Of a stretch of DNA of 7,560 bases, positions 7,089 to 7,560 are shown one piece after another. Positions within the stretch are counted from its first letter, which is position 1. Each line of letters opens with the position of its first letter. Source of the DNA: Nitrospina sp. (GTDB lineage Bacteria > Nitrospinota > Nitrospinia > Nitrospinales > VA-1). The stretch is taken from NCBI GenBank assembly GCA_018665625.1, contig JABJCF010000600.1:1-7560 (forward strand). The letters run 5' to 3'. Below the pieces are notes generated by a model. The model was not told the origin of the DNA, did not search any database, and saw only the letters and a list, made by a program, of their open reading frames with translations. Made by a program: the position numbers and the translations under genes.

Positions 7089-7118
7089 TTGTCCAAGCCA
7101 CCGTTTTTTAGGTATATA
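7089..7118 (+). promoter_or_regulatory. Candidate promoter of the crp-like gene
   Basis: TTGTCC (7089-7094), four of six matches to the -35 consensus, is separated by 18 bp from TATATA (7113-7118). It would give a leader of about 100 nt before the ATG at 7228. The area is AT-rich, so other -10 choices such as TATTAT at 7157-7162 are possible. Confidence 0.3.
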
Positions 7119-7195
7119 AAAAATTTACATGCCCAATCAATTAAACACATGCATTGTATTATTCACAGCCCTTGACCACTCAAACCACACACGAT

Positions 7196-7211
7196 TGTGA
7201 TACCATAACCA
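7196..7211 (+). promoter_or_regulatory. Weak CRP-like half-site just before the crp-like start
   Basis: TGTGA-TACCAT-AACCA has one perfect half and a poor second half (seven of ten conserved positions). It ends 16 bp before the ATG, a location that would suit autorepression. It may well be chance. Confidence 0.2.
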
Positions 7212-7227
7212 GTTTCTACGCATAGGC

Positions 7228-7560
7228 ATGGCTGTTTCTAACTTAATTCTTAAAAACTTTGCCCTTCTCCAGCCACTGCCCGATGAATTATTGGAACAGC
7301 TCGGACAACAGTCCAAGCTGATTGAAGTCCCGAGGCGAAAAGTGGTGATGGAAAAAAACCAAACCGCCCATTCTTTAGGCTTACTCGTTGACGGCCGTCT
7401 GCAAGGCATTGATACCACCCTTGATGGCCGCGAAGCCGGGCTTTACTTTATCGAGCCCAATGATTTTTTTGGCGAACTTTCGGTCATCGACCAACAACCG
7501 ACTACTGAATTTGTGATTGCCCTGACCACCTCGCGCTTTGTAATGATCCCCTCGACAACG
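7228..7560 (+). CDS. Crp/Fnr-family transcription regulator, N-terminal cNMP-binding domain (partial)
   Basis: The frame is open from the ATG at 7228 to the window edge (111 residues), with a TGA upstream in frame at 7198. The ribosome site is weak. The sequence has the Crp/Fnr fold order: the N-terminal helix LLQPLPDELLEQLGQ, beta strands with GLLVDGRLQG, then the phosphate-binding cassette FFGELSVIDQQPTTEF (80-95). The Gly-Glu-Leu of the cassette is present. The Arg-Ser/Thr-Ala that follows in cAMP-binding members is replaced by T92-T93-E94, so the phosphate-contacting Arg is missing. There is no FNR-type cysteine cluster in the visible N-terminus. The DNA-binding domain lies outside the window. 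It is divergent from the cyclase operon and is a candidate reader of its product or an apo-type activator. Confidence 0.85.
   Translation, partial: MAVSNLILKNFALLQPLPDELLEQLGQQSKLIEVPRRKVVMEKNQTAHSLGLLVDGRLQGIDTTLDGREAGLYFIEPNDFFGELSVIDQQPTTEFVIALTTSRFVMIPSTT

Larger units (their letters stand above)
6891..7227. other. Divergent intergenic region between fecR-like operon and crp-like gene
   Basis: This non-coding gap of 337 bases serves two divergent transcription units. It contains the fecR leader with a 9-bp stem-loop (6920-6956), the operon -10 (6968-6973), a 4+2+4 inverted repeat CGCTAAAGCG (6974-6983), a CRP-like operator (6996-7011), and a weak candidate promoter for the regulator gene (7089-7118). 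No supported ORF lies inside. Confidence 0.7.

Noticed and set aside
7137..7418. Minus-strand frame of 93 codons overlapping the crp-like gene
   Set aside because: The plus-strand frame encodes a recognisable Crp/Fnr domain; the opposing frame has no family features.

Overview
The window looks like a piece of a Gammaproteobacterial chromosome, moderately AT-rich. It holds a Gram-negative outer-membrane barrel protein, a type-1-secretion style RTX/S-layer-like protein, a CHASE2-type class III cyclase and a Crp/Fnr regulator. The overall flavour resembles marine or sulfur-oxidising gammaproteobacteria, but that is a guess; no taxonomic marker is present. I see no RNA genes, insertion sequences or CRISPR repeats.

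Layout. (1) Minus strand, window edge to 2135: the N-terminal 711 residues of a large, cysteine-free, Asp/Thr/Ala-rich exported protein with RTX-like glycine/aspartate motifs. Its C-terminus lies outside the window. (2) 2136-2464: non-coding, with a CRP-like operator, an extended -10 promoter and a leader of about 150 nt. (3) Minus strand, 6890 down to 2465: a tight three-gene operon. Its genes are a secreted FecR-domain protein, a CHASE2 receptor-type nucleotide cyclase, and a short TPR plus outer-membrane beta-barrel protein of Slam-like (DUF560-like) appearance. (4) 6891-7227: a divergent intergenic region with a second CRP-like operator and promoter facing the operon. (5) Plus strand, from 7228 to the window edge: the N-terminal cNMP-binding domain of a Crp/Fnr-family regulator.

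How the parts may work together (inference). The minus-strand promoters of the surface-protein gene and of the fecR-cyclase-barrel operon share a sequence of the form RGTGATTT-N4-CACA. In both it sits exactly 22 nt upstream of a good -10 hexamer, which places its centre near -42, the geometry of class II CRP-activated promoters. The operon encodes a membrane cyclic-nucleotide cyclase with an extracytoplasmic sensor, and a Crp-family gene lies divergently next to it. The window therefore looks like a self-contained circuit: envelope signal, FecR/CHASE2 sensing, cyclic nucleotide, Crp-type activation, then production of a surface protein and an outer-membrane barrel. Two details make it unusual. 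The cyclase has Glu at the position that is Lys in adenylate cyclases, and Ser in place of the transition-state Asn. The adjacent Crp-like protein lacks the phosphate-contacting Arg of classical cAMP receptors. The cyclase gene also starts with TTG and carries a run of eight G near its 5' end.
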